Shown here in pieces: positions 1-6,928 of a stretch of 7,623 nt of DNA; within the stretch, counting starts at the first letter, position 1, and each line of letters starts with the position of its first letter. The stretch is from Cryomorphaceae bacterium. Lineage in GTDB: Bacteria; Bacteroidota; Bacteroidia; Flavobacteriales_G; Salibacteraceae. Made by a program: the position numbers and the translations under genes. The DNA lies in the NCBI GenBank assembly GCA_003564735.1, contig PXEK01000094.1, positions 1 to 7,623 on the forward strand, read 5' to 3'. Below the pieces are notes generated by a model, which was given only the letters and a program-made list of their open reading frames with translations, searched no databases and had not been told where the DNA came from.

Positions 1-1
1 C

Positions 2-1048
2 GTTCTGCTCACCGTTATCGGATTATTCTTTTTAGAACCCGTAATTTTACTTTTTGGAGGGAAGGGAGAAGTTTTAGACCCGGCGGTAACTTACTTTGTC
101 ATTATTCTACCCTCGGTACCGCTTTTGGCCTGGGCGATTATGAGTAATTACGTAATTCGTGCCGAGGGTTTCCCAAAACTCGCAATGTTCACATTGTTTA
201 TCCCTGCCGTTGTCAATTTAATTCTTGACCCGCTGTTGATTATTGTTTTTGATATGGGTATCGCGGGTGCGGCCTACGCTACCTTAATTTCTTATATTGG
301 TGCAGCTTGTTACACGGCTTTATTTTTCATAAGAGGCAAATCTCAATTGGTGTTCAGTCCGTCATGTTTTAAGCCGGTTTCAAACATTATTCGAGAAACG
401 GCCTCGTTAGGATCAGTGACTTTTGTTAGACAAAGTACCATCAGTTTGTTGGCCATAGTGCTCAACAATTCATTATTTACCTACGGCGGTGAGCAAGCTT
501 TGGCCATTTATGGAATTATTAATCGCTTAATGCTGTTTACCAACTTCCCGGTTTTGGGAATTACCCAAGGCTTTATACCATTGGCAGGTTACAATTACGG
601 TGCTCAACTTTTTGATCGCGTAAAAACACTCATCAAACTTTCCATTGGCAGTGCAACTACTGTGGCGTTTATTGTTTTTAGCTTGATTATGATTTTTACC
701 CCGTACATAGTGAGCGTTTTTACTACAGACGCCGAATTAATTGAGGTAAGCGTTCCCGCCGTGCGCATGAGTTTTCTGGCTATGCCGCTTATCGCCGTGA
801 ACTTTATCGGTGGTGCCTACTACCAGGCCATTGGTAGAACAACACCTGCTATGGTGTTGTCCTTATCAAAGCAGGGATTTTTCCTGATTCCGTTAGTGTT
901 GATCCTGCCCCTTTATTTGGGTCTCACCGGCATTTGGTTGGCTTTTCCCGCGGCAGACGTTTTGGCCGGAGTTTTAACGGTGATTTACGCAAAATCTGTC
1001 GGACTCAAGTTTGACCGAACCCCAACAGCGGCTGTGGAGGCTAATTAA
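2..1048 (+). CDS. MATE-family multidrug efflux transporter, 5' end outside the window
   Basis: This is an inner-membrane exporter that probably expels drugs or cationic metabolites in exchange for Na+ or H+; the substrate cannot be read from sequence. The reading frame is open from base 2, giving 348 residues that lack the N-terminus; complete MATE proteins have about 450. The translation is almost entirely hydrophobic helices. It carries family-typical segments: RAEGFPK followed by an NLILDP motif (about bases 158-232), an MGIAGAAYAT segment, and the GITQGFIPLAGYNYGA stretch (about 557-604) that resembles the MepA/DinF-like branch. A TTG or ATG near 125-140 could be mistaken for the start, but the upstream in-frame sequence is also membrane-like and matches the family, so the true start lies left of the window. 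The gene converges on metK with overlapping stop codons, leaving no intergenic terminator. The family call is firm; the substrate and any gene name are not. Confidence 0.9.
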   Translation, partial: VLLTVIGLFFLEPVILLFGGKGEVLDPAVTYFVIILPSVPLLAWAIMSNYVIRAEGFPKLAMFTLFIPAVVNLILDPLLIIVFDMGIAGAAYATLISYIGAACYTALFFIRGKSQLVFSPSCFKPVSNIIRETASLGSVTFVRQSTISLLAIVLNNSLFTYGGEQALAIYGIINRLMLFTNFPVLGITQGFIPLAGYNYGAQLFDRVKTLIKLSIGSATTVAFIVFSLIMIFTPYIVSVFTTDAELIEVSVPAVRMSFLAMPLIAVNFIGGAYYQAIGRTTPAMVLSLSKQGFFLIPLVLILPLYLGLTGIWLAFPAADVLAGVLTVIYAKSVGLKFDRTPTAAVEAN

Positions 1049-2313
1049 GACAATCCGAATTCCTTGCGAATATCATCAACTCGATCTTCTTTTTCCCATG
1101 TAAAAAATTCAACCCTTTGTTTTTTTACTTCTTTACCCGCATCTCCGTGACGAACAAATGAAACCTCTTTTTCAAAGCTTTCCCTACCCATGTGACCGTA
1201 GGCGGCAGTGAGTCCGTAAATTGGGTTTCTGAGCTTCAAATTCTTTTCAATATGACCCGGACGCAAATCAAACAACTCTTGAATCTTCACGGCTATTTCA
1301 CCGTCGGTCATGTTTACTTTTGACGTTCCGTAAGTATTTACAAAAACGCCCATAGGCTCAACCACACCTATGGCGTAACTGATTTGAACCAACATTTCAT
1401 CGGCAATTCCTGCGGCCACCATATTTCTAGCTATATGTCGAGCTGCATAGGCGGCAGAACGATCTACTTTACTGGGGTCTTTGCCCGAGAAAGCACCACC
1501 ACCGTGAGCACCTTTTCCTCCGTAAGTATCCACTATGATTTTGCGACCCGTTAAACCGGCATCGCCGTGCGGACCTCCAATCACAAAGTTACCTGTGGGA
1601 TTAATGAAATACGTTATTTGGTCATTGAGGAGGTTTCTCAGCTCATCACTATCTAACCTGTTTTTCACCTCGGGCATAACATGTTTCAGTAAATCTCCTT
1701 TAACGGTTTGCCTCATTTCTTCTTCATTCGAAAATTCATCGTGCTGCGTTGAAAGCACAATAGACTTTATGCTTTTTGGGCGATTATCATCGCTGTACTC
1801 AATGGTTACCTGAGCTTTAGCATCGGGACGCAAATACGTCATTTGGTCGCCTTTTTTTCGAACCTCAGATAAAACCTTGAGTATTTTATGAGATAAGTCC
1901 AACGCCAACGGCATGTAATTTTTGGTTTCATTAGTAGCGTAACCAAACATCATTCCTTGGTCACCGGCTCCCTGCTCATCAATCGAGCCGCGGTCAACCC
2001 CTTGATTAATATCCTGCGATTGCTCGTGCAATGCCGTTAAAACCCCGCATGAATCGGCAGAGAACTTATACTCATCTTTTGTGTATCCTATATTCTTAAT
2101 CACCTCCCTGGCAACCTCTTGTACATCGATGTACACCGAGGATTTAATCTCTCCTGCCAGTACCACCTGCCCGGTAGTAACCAACGTTTCGCATGCTACT
2201 TTCGAATCCGGATCGAAGGCTAAGAAATAGTCTAAAATAGCATCTGATATTTGATCGGCCACCTTATCGGGATGACCTTCGCTTACTGATTCTGAAGTAA
2301 ATAAATATGACAT
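1045..2313 (-). CDS. metK: S-adenosylmethionine synthase
   Basis: MetK makes S-adenosylmethionine from methionine and ATP, releasing phosphate and pyrophosphate; it is a cytoplasmic, usually tetrameric enzyme. The 422-residue product shows every family landmark: GHPDKVADQISDAI near the N-terminus (H14, D16, K17 for ATP and metal), the flexible active-site loop QSQDINQGVDR (98-108), signature GAGDQG (115-120), GGPHGDAGLTGRK (246-258), and the phosphate-binding glycine loop GGGAFSGKD (271-279). It is somewhat longer than the E. coli enzyme (about 384). The extra length includes an insertion between the AAYGHMGRE segment (371-378) and the final FFTWEKEDRVDDIRKEFG, a layout I associate with Bacteroidota MetK. 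The ATG start gives the standard MSYLFTSESVSEGHPDK beginning. A promoter lies about 80 bases upstream, and no SAM riboswitch is apparent in the short leader. Confidence 0.98.
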   Translation of the reverse strand: MSYLFTSESVSEGHPDKVADQISDAILDYFLAFDPDSKVACETLVTTGQVVLAGEIKSSVYIDVQEVAREVIKNIGYTKDEYKFSADSCGVLTALHEQSQDINQGVDRGSIDEQGAGDQGMMFGYATNETKNYMPLALDLSHKILKVLSEVRKKGDQMTYLRPDAKAQVTIEYSDDNRPKSIKSIVLSTQHDEFSNEEEMRQTVKGDLLKHVMPEVKNRLDSDELRNLLNDQITYFINPTGNFVIGGPHGDAGLTGRKIIVDTYGGKGAHGGGAFSGKDPSKVDRSAAYAARHIARNMVAAGIADEMLVQISYAIGVVEPMGVFVNTYGTSKVNMTDGEIAVKIQELFDLRPGHIEKNLKLRNPIYGLTAAYGHMGRESFEKEVSFVRHGDAGKEVKKQRVEFFTWEKEDRVDDIRKEFGLS

Positions 2314-2335
2314 ATATATTGTGAATTTGAATTAC

Positions 2336-2346
2336 CCGCATTGCGG
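2336..2346. promoter_or_regulatory. 11-base palindrome in the metK leader
   Basis: CCGCATTGCGG is perfectly symmetric about T2341 and stands out as a GC-rich island in AT-rich sequence, 23 bases upstream of the metK ATG. It could be a repressor site or a small RNA hairpin (4-bp stem, 3-base loop). Its role is unknown and chance is possible. Confidence 0.2.
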
Positions 2347-2392
2347 ATTATTCTGAATTTTAAAATGAAAAAACACTCTTTAAACGAGCCGC

Positions 2393-2425
2393 CAAAAGTA
2401 TAAAATTATACATGAGAGAGTTCAA
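2393..2425 (-). promoter_or_regulatory. Predicted metK promoter (Bacteroidota -33/-7 type)
   Basis: On the minus strand TACTTTTG (2400-2393) matches the Bacteroidota sigma-ABfr -7 consensus TAnnTTTG, and TTG (2425-2423) lies 22 bases upstream as a -33 element, within or near the spacing known for this phylum. Transcription would start near 2387, giving a leader of about 75 bases. No other site in the spacer fits metK as well. Confidence 0.6.
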
Positions 2426-2443
2426 CAACGCAATACAAAAATA

Positions 2444-2461
2444 GTTTGCCATGGTGCAAAC
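2444..2461. promoter_or_regulatory. Operator-like inverted repeat GTTTGC-N6-GCAAAC
   Basis: Six-base arms GTTTGC (2444-2449) and GCAAAC (2456-2461) are exact reverse complements around the spacer CATGGT. The 18-base size and symmetry suit a dimeric transcription factor. It sits about 20 bases upstream of the metK -33 element and about 60 bases upstream of the rightward -7 element, so it could serve either promoter. No regulator can be named. Confidence 0.25.
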
Positions 2462-2520
2462 AGTAAAAACAGCTTTGGCTTTAATTGTATGTACCTACAT
2501 TATCTACCCGCACTATTTCG

Positions 2521-2528
2521 TAACTTTG
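2521..2528 (+). promoter_or_regulatory. Predicted -7 element for the LptF/LptG-kdsB operon
   Basis: TAACTTTG matches TAnnTTTG exactly and is followed by CA, as is common at Bacteroidota start sites. No TTG lies at the usual distance upstream; the nearest is at 2485-2487, 33 bases away, so the -33 half is poor or absent. Transcription would begin around 2533, leaving a leader of about 120 bases. Confidence 0.5.
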
Positions 2529-2594
2529 CATCATAATTTCACGAAAGAAATAGAAGGAAATTCGGGTACACGGTGCTTATTTTAAAAAGAAAAC

Positions 2595-2646
2595 CGTCTT
2601 AAGAACCCATATTCCTTTTACACTGAAAACGCAGAACCTTAAGACG
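2595..2646 (+). repeat. 9-bp inverted repeat in the leader of the LPS-export operon
   Basis: CGTCTTAAG (2595-2603) and CTTAAGACG (2638-2646) are perfect reverse complements separated by 34 bases. The right arm ends 7 bases before the GTG start codon, so folding in the mRNA would place a stem over the ribosome-loading region. Both arms contain the self-complementary CTTAAG, so the site could instead bind a protein as DNA. No terminator-like T run follows. Confidence 0.35.
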
Positions 2647-2653
2647 CATTAGA

Positions 2654-3742
2654 GTGGTCAAAAAAATAGACCTTTACATCATAAAGAAGTTTTTAAGCAC
2701 TTACTTCTTTTCCATTTTGCTTCTGGCTTTTATCATTATTGTGTTTGACATCTCTGAAAAAATTGATGACTTCACACATGAAAGAGCCGATGAAGTTAGC
2801 GTTTGGGATATTGCCGTAAAGTACTACCTCAACTTTGTGCCTTTTTTGATCAATCAATTCAACGCTCTTTTCGTTTTTATCTCGGTTATTTTTTTCACCT
2901 CAAAAATGGCCTCAAACAGCGAAATTGTGGCCACTTTTTCGGGGGGGGTTAGTTTTTACCGACTTCTTTTGCCTTACATGGTGGTAGCAGCTGTAATTTT
3001 TGGTGGAAATGTACTCATGACCTTTTACGTTATTCCCGAGGCCAACAAGGTGCGAATTGATTTTGAAAACAGGTACTTGAGAAACCCGAAGGTATTTAGA
3101 GCGCAAAATATTCATGTTCAAATTGAACCGGATATTTTTGCCTACTTCTACAGTTTTAATGCCGATAAAAATACGGCCTACAAGTTCTCTATTGAGCGTT
3201 TTGAAGACAAAGAACTGAATTATAAGCTCACTTCAAATTTTGCGAACTGGGACTCTGCGCAACACCAATGGCAAATTAAGGATTATGTGGTGAGAGAAAT
3301 TGAAAACGGTACTGAGCGTTTATCATCCGGTAAACGATTAGATACTACCCTCACCATTACCCCTCGTGATTTTAAATATTGGCTAAACAATGTGGAAACC
3401 ATGAACCAAAAAGCGCTGGGAGAGTATATTGAACGTGAAAAATTTAAAGGGAGTGATCGCATAAGCAGTTACGAAGTAGAACGCCATAAACGGTTAGCCT
3501 TTCCTTTTGCTTCTCTCATCCTCACCCTTATGGGGTACTCCATTGCAAGCAGAAAAATACGAGGGGGATTGGGTATGCATTTGGGACTGGGAATTCTCCT
3601 TTGCTTTTCATATATACTGTTTAGTCAAATGTCGTTCGTTTATGTGGAGCAAACCGACCTCAATCCGTTTATGGGCGTTTGGTTTCCCAATTTTTTATAC
3701 ACCGGAATAACACTTTACCTCATGTATAAAGCGCCAAAATAA
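2654..3742 (+). CDS. lptF/lptG: LptF/LptG (YjgP/YjgQ) family LPS-export permease
   Basis: Proteins of this family form the membrane part of the LptB2FG ABC transporter, which pulls LPS from the inner membrane and passes it to the LptC-LptA bridge. The 362-residue product has the family layout: helices at about 13-31, 60-82 and 102-126, a periplasmic beta-rich domain at about 130-265, then helices at about 281-297, 308-330 and 339-358. The FDISEKIDDF segment (31-40) and YEVERHKRLAFPFASL (273-288), leading into the fourth helix, are typical. The start is GTG at 2654; there is no in-frame ATG nearby upstream, and the product begins VKKIDLYIIKKF as expected. Its stop overlaps the kdsB ATG by one base. 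I cannot tell LptF from LptG on sequence alone; the partner and LptB are not in this window. An internal G8 tract is described separately. Confidence 0.93.
   Translation: MVKKIDLYIIKKFLSTYFFSILLLAFIIIVFDISEKIDDFTHERADEVSVWDIAVKYYLNFVPFLINQFNALFVFISVIFFTSKMASNSEIVATFSGGVSFYRLLLPYMVVAAVIFGGNVLMTFYVIPEANKVRIDFENRYLRNPKVFRAQNIHVQIEPDIFAYFYSFNADKNTAYKFSIERFEDKELNYKLTSNFANWDSAQHQWQIKDYVVREIENGTERLSSGKRLDTTLTITPRDFKYWLNNVETMNQKALGEYIEREKFKGSDRISSYEVERHKRLAFPFASLILTLMGYSIASRKIRGGLGMHLGLGILLCFSYILFSQMSFVYVEQTDLNPFMGVWFPNFLYTGITLYLMYKAPK
2941..2948 (+). repeat. G8 homopolymer inside the LptF/LptG-family gene
   Basis: Eight consecutive G bases encode part of S96-G97-G98-V99. Gain of one G brings TAG (2950-2952) into frame at once, and loss of one G leads to TAG at 2985-2987. 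Either change would cut the 362-residue permease to about 100-110 residues. Such a G run is unusual in this AT-leaning sequence. Confidence 0.9.
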
Positions 3743-4506
3743 TGAGTACCAATAACAAAGTATTTCTGGGTATTATCCCCGCGCGATATGCTTCTACGAG
3801 GTTACCGGGCAAGCCGCTGGCTAAAATAGGATCGCGAACGATGATAGAACGCGTGTACCAAAGATGCTTACCGCACTTCAATCATTTATATGTGGCTACA
3901 GATGATTCGCGCATTTTTCATGAAGTACAAAAATTTAAAGGTAACGTGGTCATGACCTCAACCGAACATGAATCGGGAACCGACAGGTGTTTGGAAGCAT
4001 GCAACATCATTTCATCACAACTCGACACCTCCTTTGATGTTGTAATTAATATTCAAGGTGATGAGCCTTTTATTGAGGGTGAATCTCTTCAACTTTTGAA
4101 GGATTTGTTCCTGAAGAAAAACTGTGAGATGGGAACCTTGGCGTACCGTATAACAAATAGAGAAAAACTGAAAAATGTGGGAAACGTTTACGTGACCAAA
4201 TCTACGGGTGATAAAGCGCTTTATTTTTCTCGATCTTTAATCCCAAACGTTCGAGATGAAATTCAGTTAGATTTATCAAAAACCGCCATTTTTAAGCACA
4301 TAGGCATTTACGGCTATACTTATGATGCGCTCGATAGATTCTCACAAATGAAACCAAGCCCTTTGGAATTAGCCGAAAAACTGGAACAAAATCGATTTCT
4401 TGAAAACGATGGAGAAATATATGTGGCCGTTACTCCTCATGAGGCCGTTGCTGTTGATACATCTGAAGATTTAACCAAGGCACGACAAAAAATTAAAGAG
4501 CCGTAA
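3742..4506 (+). CDS. kdsB: 3-deoxy-manno-octulosonate cytidylyltransferase (CMP-Kdo synthetase)
   Basis: KdsB activates Kdo with CTP to give CMP-Kdo and pyrophosphate, the donor for the first sugar added to lipid A. The 254-residue product is close to the usual size (about 248). Motifs in order: nucleotide-binding IIPARYASTRLPGKPL (11-26), ATDD (52-55), TEHESGTDRCLEA (74-86), NIQGDEPFI (103-111, with D107 a likely Mg2+ ligand), DKALYFSRSLIP (157-168), KHIGIYGY (185-192), SPLELAEKLEQNRFL (206-220), and VDTSEDL (238-244, with D239 the second likely metal ligand). The ATG is in the TAATG overlap with the preceding permease gene, which suggests translational coupling and one transcript; both genes serve LPS assembly. 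The enzyme is cytoplasmic. Nothing appears truncated. Confidence 0.97.
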   Translation: MSTNNKVFLGIIPARYASTRLPGKPLAKIGSRTMIERVYQRCLPHFNHLYVATDDSRIFHEVQKFKGNVVMTSTEHESGTDRCLEACNIISSQLDTSFDVVINIQGDEPFIEGESLQLLKDLFLKKNCEMGTLAYRITNREKLKNVGNVYVTKSTGDKALYFSRSLIPNVRDEIQLDLSKTAIFKHIGIYGYTYDALDRFSQMKPSPLELAEKLEQNRFLENDGEIYVAVTPHEAVAVDTSEDLTKARQKIKEP

Positions 4507-4513
4507 AATTCCC

Positions 4514-4548
4514 ACCGGCTCCGAAAATTCGTAGATGCCGGAGTTGGT
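4514..4548 (+). terminator. Hairpin between convergent operons, possible terminator
   Basis: In the plus-strand RNA, 4514-4523 can pair with 4539-4548: ten pairs, including two adjacent G-U, around a 15-base loop. It starts 8 bases after the kdsB stop, where a terminator is expected. No T run follows, so it is not a classical intrinsic terminator. On the minus strand the G-U pairs become mismatches, weakening it for the opposing operon. A smaller stem (TTGGT/ACCAA, 4544-4557) competes with it. Confidence 0.3.
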
Positions 4549-4561
4549 TCTGACCAAAAAA

Positions 4562-5245
4562 CTATTCCATATTAATGTTGCCTTTGAGCCTAAAGCCCAG
4601 CTGCTTATCGGTACCTAAATTGTTATTTTGAGAGAGTTGGTTCATTTGATTCACGCTAATTCTTTCCATATTAGCGAAAGGCGGAGTTTGCAATTCAAAT
4701 TTTATAGCGTACAGGATGGAACTTTCAATAATATCAGTCATCACCTCATGGGTCAACTTACCATCTACAAAATTATTAAACAGATAGTTAAGCTCCTTTT
4801 TACCCTCTACAAAAAAGTGTTTTTCCCTATTGACGAAAAGGCGTGAAACCAAATAGCCGGCATCGTTTAACCTGCCGAACTTAAAGCTGTCGGCCAAAAA
4901 ATTATAGACGTTAATAATACCGCAATATACTCTTGATTCATCTTCTTTAACGTAACTCGTTTTCCAAATATGATGCTCTTTTTCAAACGAAAAAACATTT
5001 GTATGCATTTGAAAAACAAGCAAATCACCTCCAAACTGTATTTGAGCACGATAAGGACTTTCACTGCTGTATTCGATTTTCACGCGCTCATCTACCTCGC
5101 CCACGTGCTTAGCGTACTCCTCAGCGATATTTTGCAGGACAGATTTTATTTCATCGAATACTTCACCCGTCACCTGAAACACGTCCTGTTTGGTGCATGA
5201 ACTGGTTTTAAATAAATCGTAAATCTTGTCTCTTTTCGTTTCCAT
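4562..5245 (-). CDS. Uncharacterised soluble protein encoded directly after proS
   Basis: I do not recognise a named family. The 227-residue product has no signal peptide, lipobox or membrane helix and is probably cytoplasmic. The first part (about 1-55) is charged and helical-looking. The middle (about 56-145) looks like alternating beta strands, with DLLVFQMHTNVFSFEKEHH (74-92), a single Y-C-G in VYCGIINVYNFLADSFKFGRL (106-126) and VSRLFVNREKHFFVEGKKEL (133-152). The tail (about 195-227) is rich in Asn and Gln, suggesting a flexible end. Aromatic and histidine content in the middle is high, but no catalytic motif is evident. The ATG lies 12 bases after the proS stop on the same strand, so the two genes are almost certainly cotranscribed. 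The clean frame, codon use like its neighbours and operon position support a real gene; its function is unknown. Confidence 0.85.
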   Translation of the reverse strand: METKRDKIYDLFKTSSCTKQDVFQVTGEVFDEIKSVLQNIAEEYAKHVGEVDERVKIEYSSESPYRAQIQFGGDLLVFQMHTNVFSFEKEHHIWKTSYVKEDESRVYCGIINVYNFLADSFKFGRLNDAGYLVSRLFVNREKHFFVEGKKELNYLFNNFVDGKLTHEVMTDIIESSILYAIKFELQTPPFANMERISVNQMNQLSQNNNLGTDKQLGFRLKGNINME

Positions 5246-5257
5246 AGCAACTTAAAA

Positions 5258-6736
5258 TTAATAAGCACGAGCAAATGTAACAAGTAGGTTCGTCTTTTTC
5301 CCGGTAAGAACACATTCTCCCTGCTCGGCATTAGCTTTACTGTCAAGCGGCATCAAGCGAATGGTAGCCTTGGTGAGTTCCTTAATTTTGTTTTCGGTTT
5401 CGGCAGTTCCGTCCCAATATGCATTTACAAAACCTCCTTTTTTAACGGCTGCTTTAAACTCGTCCCAATTATTAACGGTTTGGGTTGAATCCTCTCTGAA
5501 TTTCAATGCTCGATCGTACAGCGACTGTTGGATTTCATCAAGTAGCGTAAAAACCTTTTGACTCACCTCATTGTAATCAACAAACTCTTTGGTGAGAGTA
5601 TCGCGTCGAGCCAACTCTACCGTTCCCTTTTCCAAATCCTTAGGCCCAATGGCAATCCTTAGCGGTACACCCTTGAACTCGTACTCGCTAAATTTCCAGC
5701 CCGGTTTATACGTATCTCTATCGTCATATTTTACGGTTAGTCCCTTGGCTTCGAGTTCAGATTTTAAGGCGTTGGCTTTTTCTGATATGGCCTCAAGTTG
5801 CTCCTCATTGCGGTAAATGGGTACAATAGCCACGTGAATAGGAGCTAATTTAGGTGGCAATACCAGTCCGTGATCATCGCTATGTGTCATAATCAAAGCC
5901 CCCATAAGCCGGGTAGAAACGCCCCATGAAGTAGCCCAAACAAGCTCTTCATTCCCCTCTTTAGAGGCGTACTTTACATCAAAAGCTTTTGCGAAATTTT
6001 GACCTAAGAAATGAGAAGTTCCGGCCTGAAGCGCCTTACCGTCCTGCATTAACGCCTCAATGCAATACGTTTCCAGTGCCCCGGCAAATCGTTCGCTCTC
6101 TGTTTTTATTCCTTTAAGAACAGGAACGGCCATGAAATTCTCAACAAAATCAGCATAAACATTAAGCATCAACTCAGCTTCTTCAACGGCCTCCTGTTTA
6201 GTAGCGTGAGCCGTATGTCCCTCTTGCCATAAAAACTCTGAGGTTCTCAAGAATAAACGCGTACGCATTTCCCATCTCACCACATTTGCCCATTGGTTAA
6301 TTTTGACCGGTAAATCTCGATAACTCCTAATCCATTTTTTAAAAGAGTTCCAGATAATGGTTTCTGAAGTGGGCCTCACCACAAGCTCTTCCTCTAATTT
6401 GGCTTTCGGGTCAACCACAACGCCTTTACCGTCTTCACTATTTTTTAAACGATAATGGGTAACAACCGCACATTCCTTAGCAAAACCATCAACGTGATCG
6501 GCCTCTTTGCTCAGGTAAGATTTGGGAATAAAAAGCGGGAAATAGGCATTTTGATGACCTGTTTGCTTGAACTTTTTGTCCAATTCGGCTTGCATTTTCT
6601 CCCAAACAGCAAAACCATAAGGCTTGATAATCATGGCCCCTCTTACATCTGAAGTTTCGGCCAAATCGGCTTTTACCACCAATTCATTGTACCACTTGGA
6701 ATAATCCTGAGAGCGTTTTGTAAAATCTTTTGCCAT
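5258..6736 (-). CDS. proS: Prolyl-tRNA synthetase, archaeal/eukaryote type (type 3)
   Basis: ProRS attaches proline to tRNA-Pro using ATP. The 492-residue, class IIa enzyme lacks the large bacterial-type editing insertion between motifs 2 and 3, which marks it as type 3. Motif 1 lies at about 34-71, the proline/ATP-site RPTSETIIW at 121-129, motif 2 at about 152-177 (RWEMRTR, then [15 protein letters not shown]), the [14 protein letters not shown] loop at 239-252, and motif 3 at about 271-299 ([21 protein letters not shown]). The anticodon-binding domain follows (about 300-405), then the C-terminal domain ending in FARAY with a terminal tyrosine as usual. Of the four zinc-binding Cys known in Thermus-type enzymes, by my manual alignment only C475 remains; D442, T447 and T478 occupy the others. 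The ATG gives the expected [20 protein letters not shown] start. It heads an operon with the unknown 227-residue gene. Confidence 0.97.
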   Translation of the reverse strand: MAKDFTKRSQDYSKWYNELVVKADLAETSDVRGAMIIKPYGFAVWEKMQAELDKKFKQTGHQNAYFPLFIPKSYLSKEADHVDGFAKECAVVTHYRLKNSEDGKGVVVDPKAKLEEELVVRPTSETIIWNSFKKWIRSYRDLPVKINQWANVVRWEMRTRLFLRTSEFLWQEGHTAHATKQEAVEEAELMLNVYADFVENFMAVPVLKGIKTESERFAGALETYCIEALMQDGKALQAGTSHFLGQNFAKAFDVKYASKEGNEELVWATSWGVSTRLMGALIMTHSDDHGLVLPPKLAPIHVAIVPIYRNEEQLEAISEKANALKSELEAKGLTVKYDDRDTYKPGWKFSEYEFKGVPLRIAIGPKDLEKGTVELARRDTLTKEFVDYNEVSQKVFTLLDEIQQSLYDRALKFREDSTQTVNNWDEFKAAVKKGGFVNAYWDGTAETENKIKELTKATIRLMPLDSKANAEQGECVLTGKKTNLLVTFARAY

Positions 6737-6794
6737 TATAAATTTTTTATGTCAAGGAAGTTTTCGCTAAATTTTGTACTTATCAATTTCAAGT

Positions 6795-6922
6795 TGTTGT
6801 AAACACCTGTAGGCACGATCAATAAAAGTTTTCAATATAGCTTACCAATTATTGGCTCAAAACTACTGAACTAACCGCGAAATCAAACGTTCTTTATATC
6901 TGGGGTTTCTTTGTTTACAACA
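6795..6922 (-). repeat. Widely spaced 11-bp inverted repeat in the proS leader
   Basis: TGTTGTAAACA (6795-6805) and TGTTTACAACA (6912-6922) are exact reverse complements separated by 106 bases. If proS transcription begins at the distal -7 element (6936-6929), the arm at 6922-6912 lies at the extreme 5' end of the RNA and could pair with the arm nearer the gene, closing a loop of about 106 bases. They could instead be two copies of one protein site in opposite orientation. Confidence 0.45.
6858..6887 (-). promoter_or_regulatory. Predicted proximal proS promoter
   Basis: On the minus strand TTTG (6887-6884) is followed after 18 bases by TAGTTTTG (6865-6858), a full Bacteroidota -33/-7 pair. 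Transcription would begin near 6852, leaving a leader of about 115 bases. It lies between the two arms of the 11-bp inverted repeat, so its transcript would carry only the proximal arm. Confidence 0.55.
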
Positions 6923-6928
6923 GGCGGG

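Larger units (their letters stand above)
2314..2653. other. Divergent intergenic region between metK and the LptF/LptG gene
   Basis: This 340-base AT-rich spacer has no credible coding frame. Read leftward it contains the metK promoter and a leader of roughly 75 bases. Read rightward it contains a -7 element and a leader of about 120 bases for the LPS-export operon. Between them lies an operator-like inverted repeat (2444-2461). I looked for a SAM-I or SAM-II riboswitch on the metK side and saw no conserved core; the leader is also too short for SAM-I. Confidence 0.7.

Noticed and set aside
1535..1813. Plus-strand open frame antisense to metK
   Set aside because: metK on the opposite strand is unambiguous; this frame is Ser/Leu-rich with no domain and is a coding shadow.
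2314..2400. SAM riboswitch upstream of metK
   Set aside because: The leader is about 75 bases, too short for SAM-I, and shows no SAM-II-like core or terminator hairpin.
4628..5200. Several short open frames overlapping the unknown gene on both strands
   Set aside because: They overlap each other and the longer 227-residue frame, which has the operon spacing and a clean start. None has a promoter or motif.
6843..6886. tRNA-like D-arm (TTAGTTCAGTAGTTTTGAGC on the minus strand) followed by a short stem with UGG in its loop, suggesting tRNA-Pro mimicry ahead of proS
   Set aside because: No matching acceptor or T arm, the conserved GG of the D loop is missing, and the UGG is better paired in CCAAT/ATTGG. 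The segment is more simply explained as the TAGTTTTG promoter element with its -33 partner.
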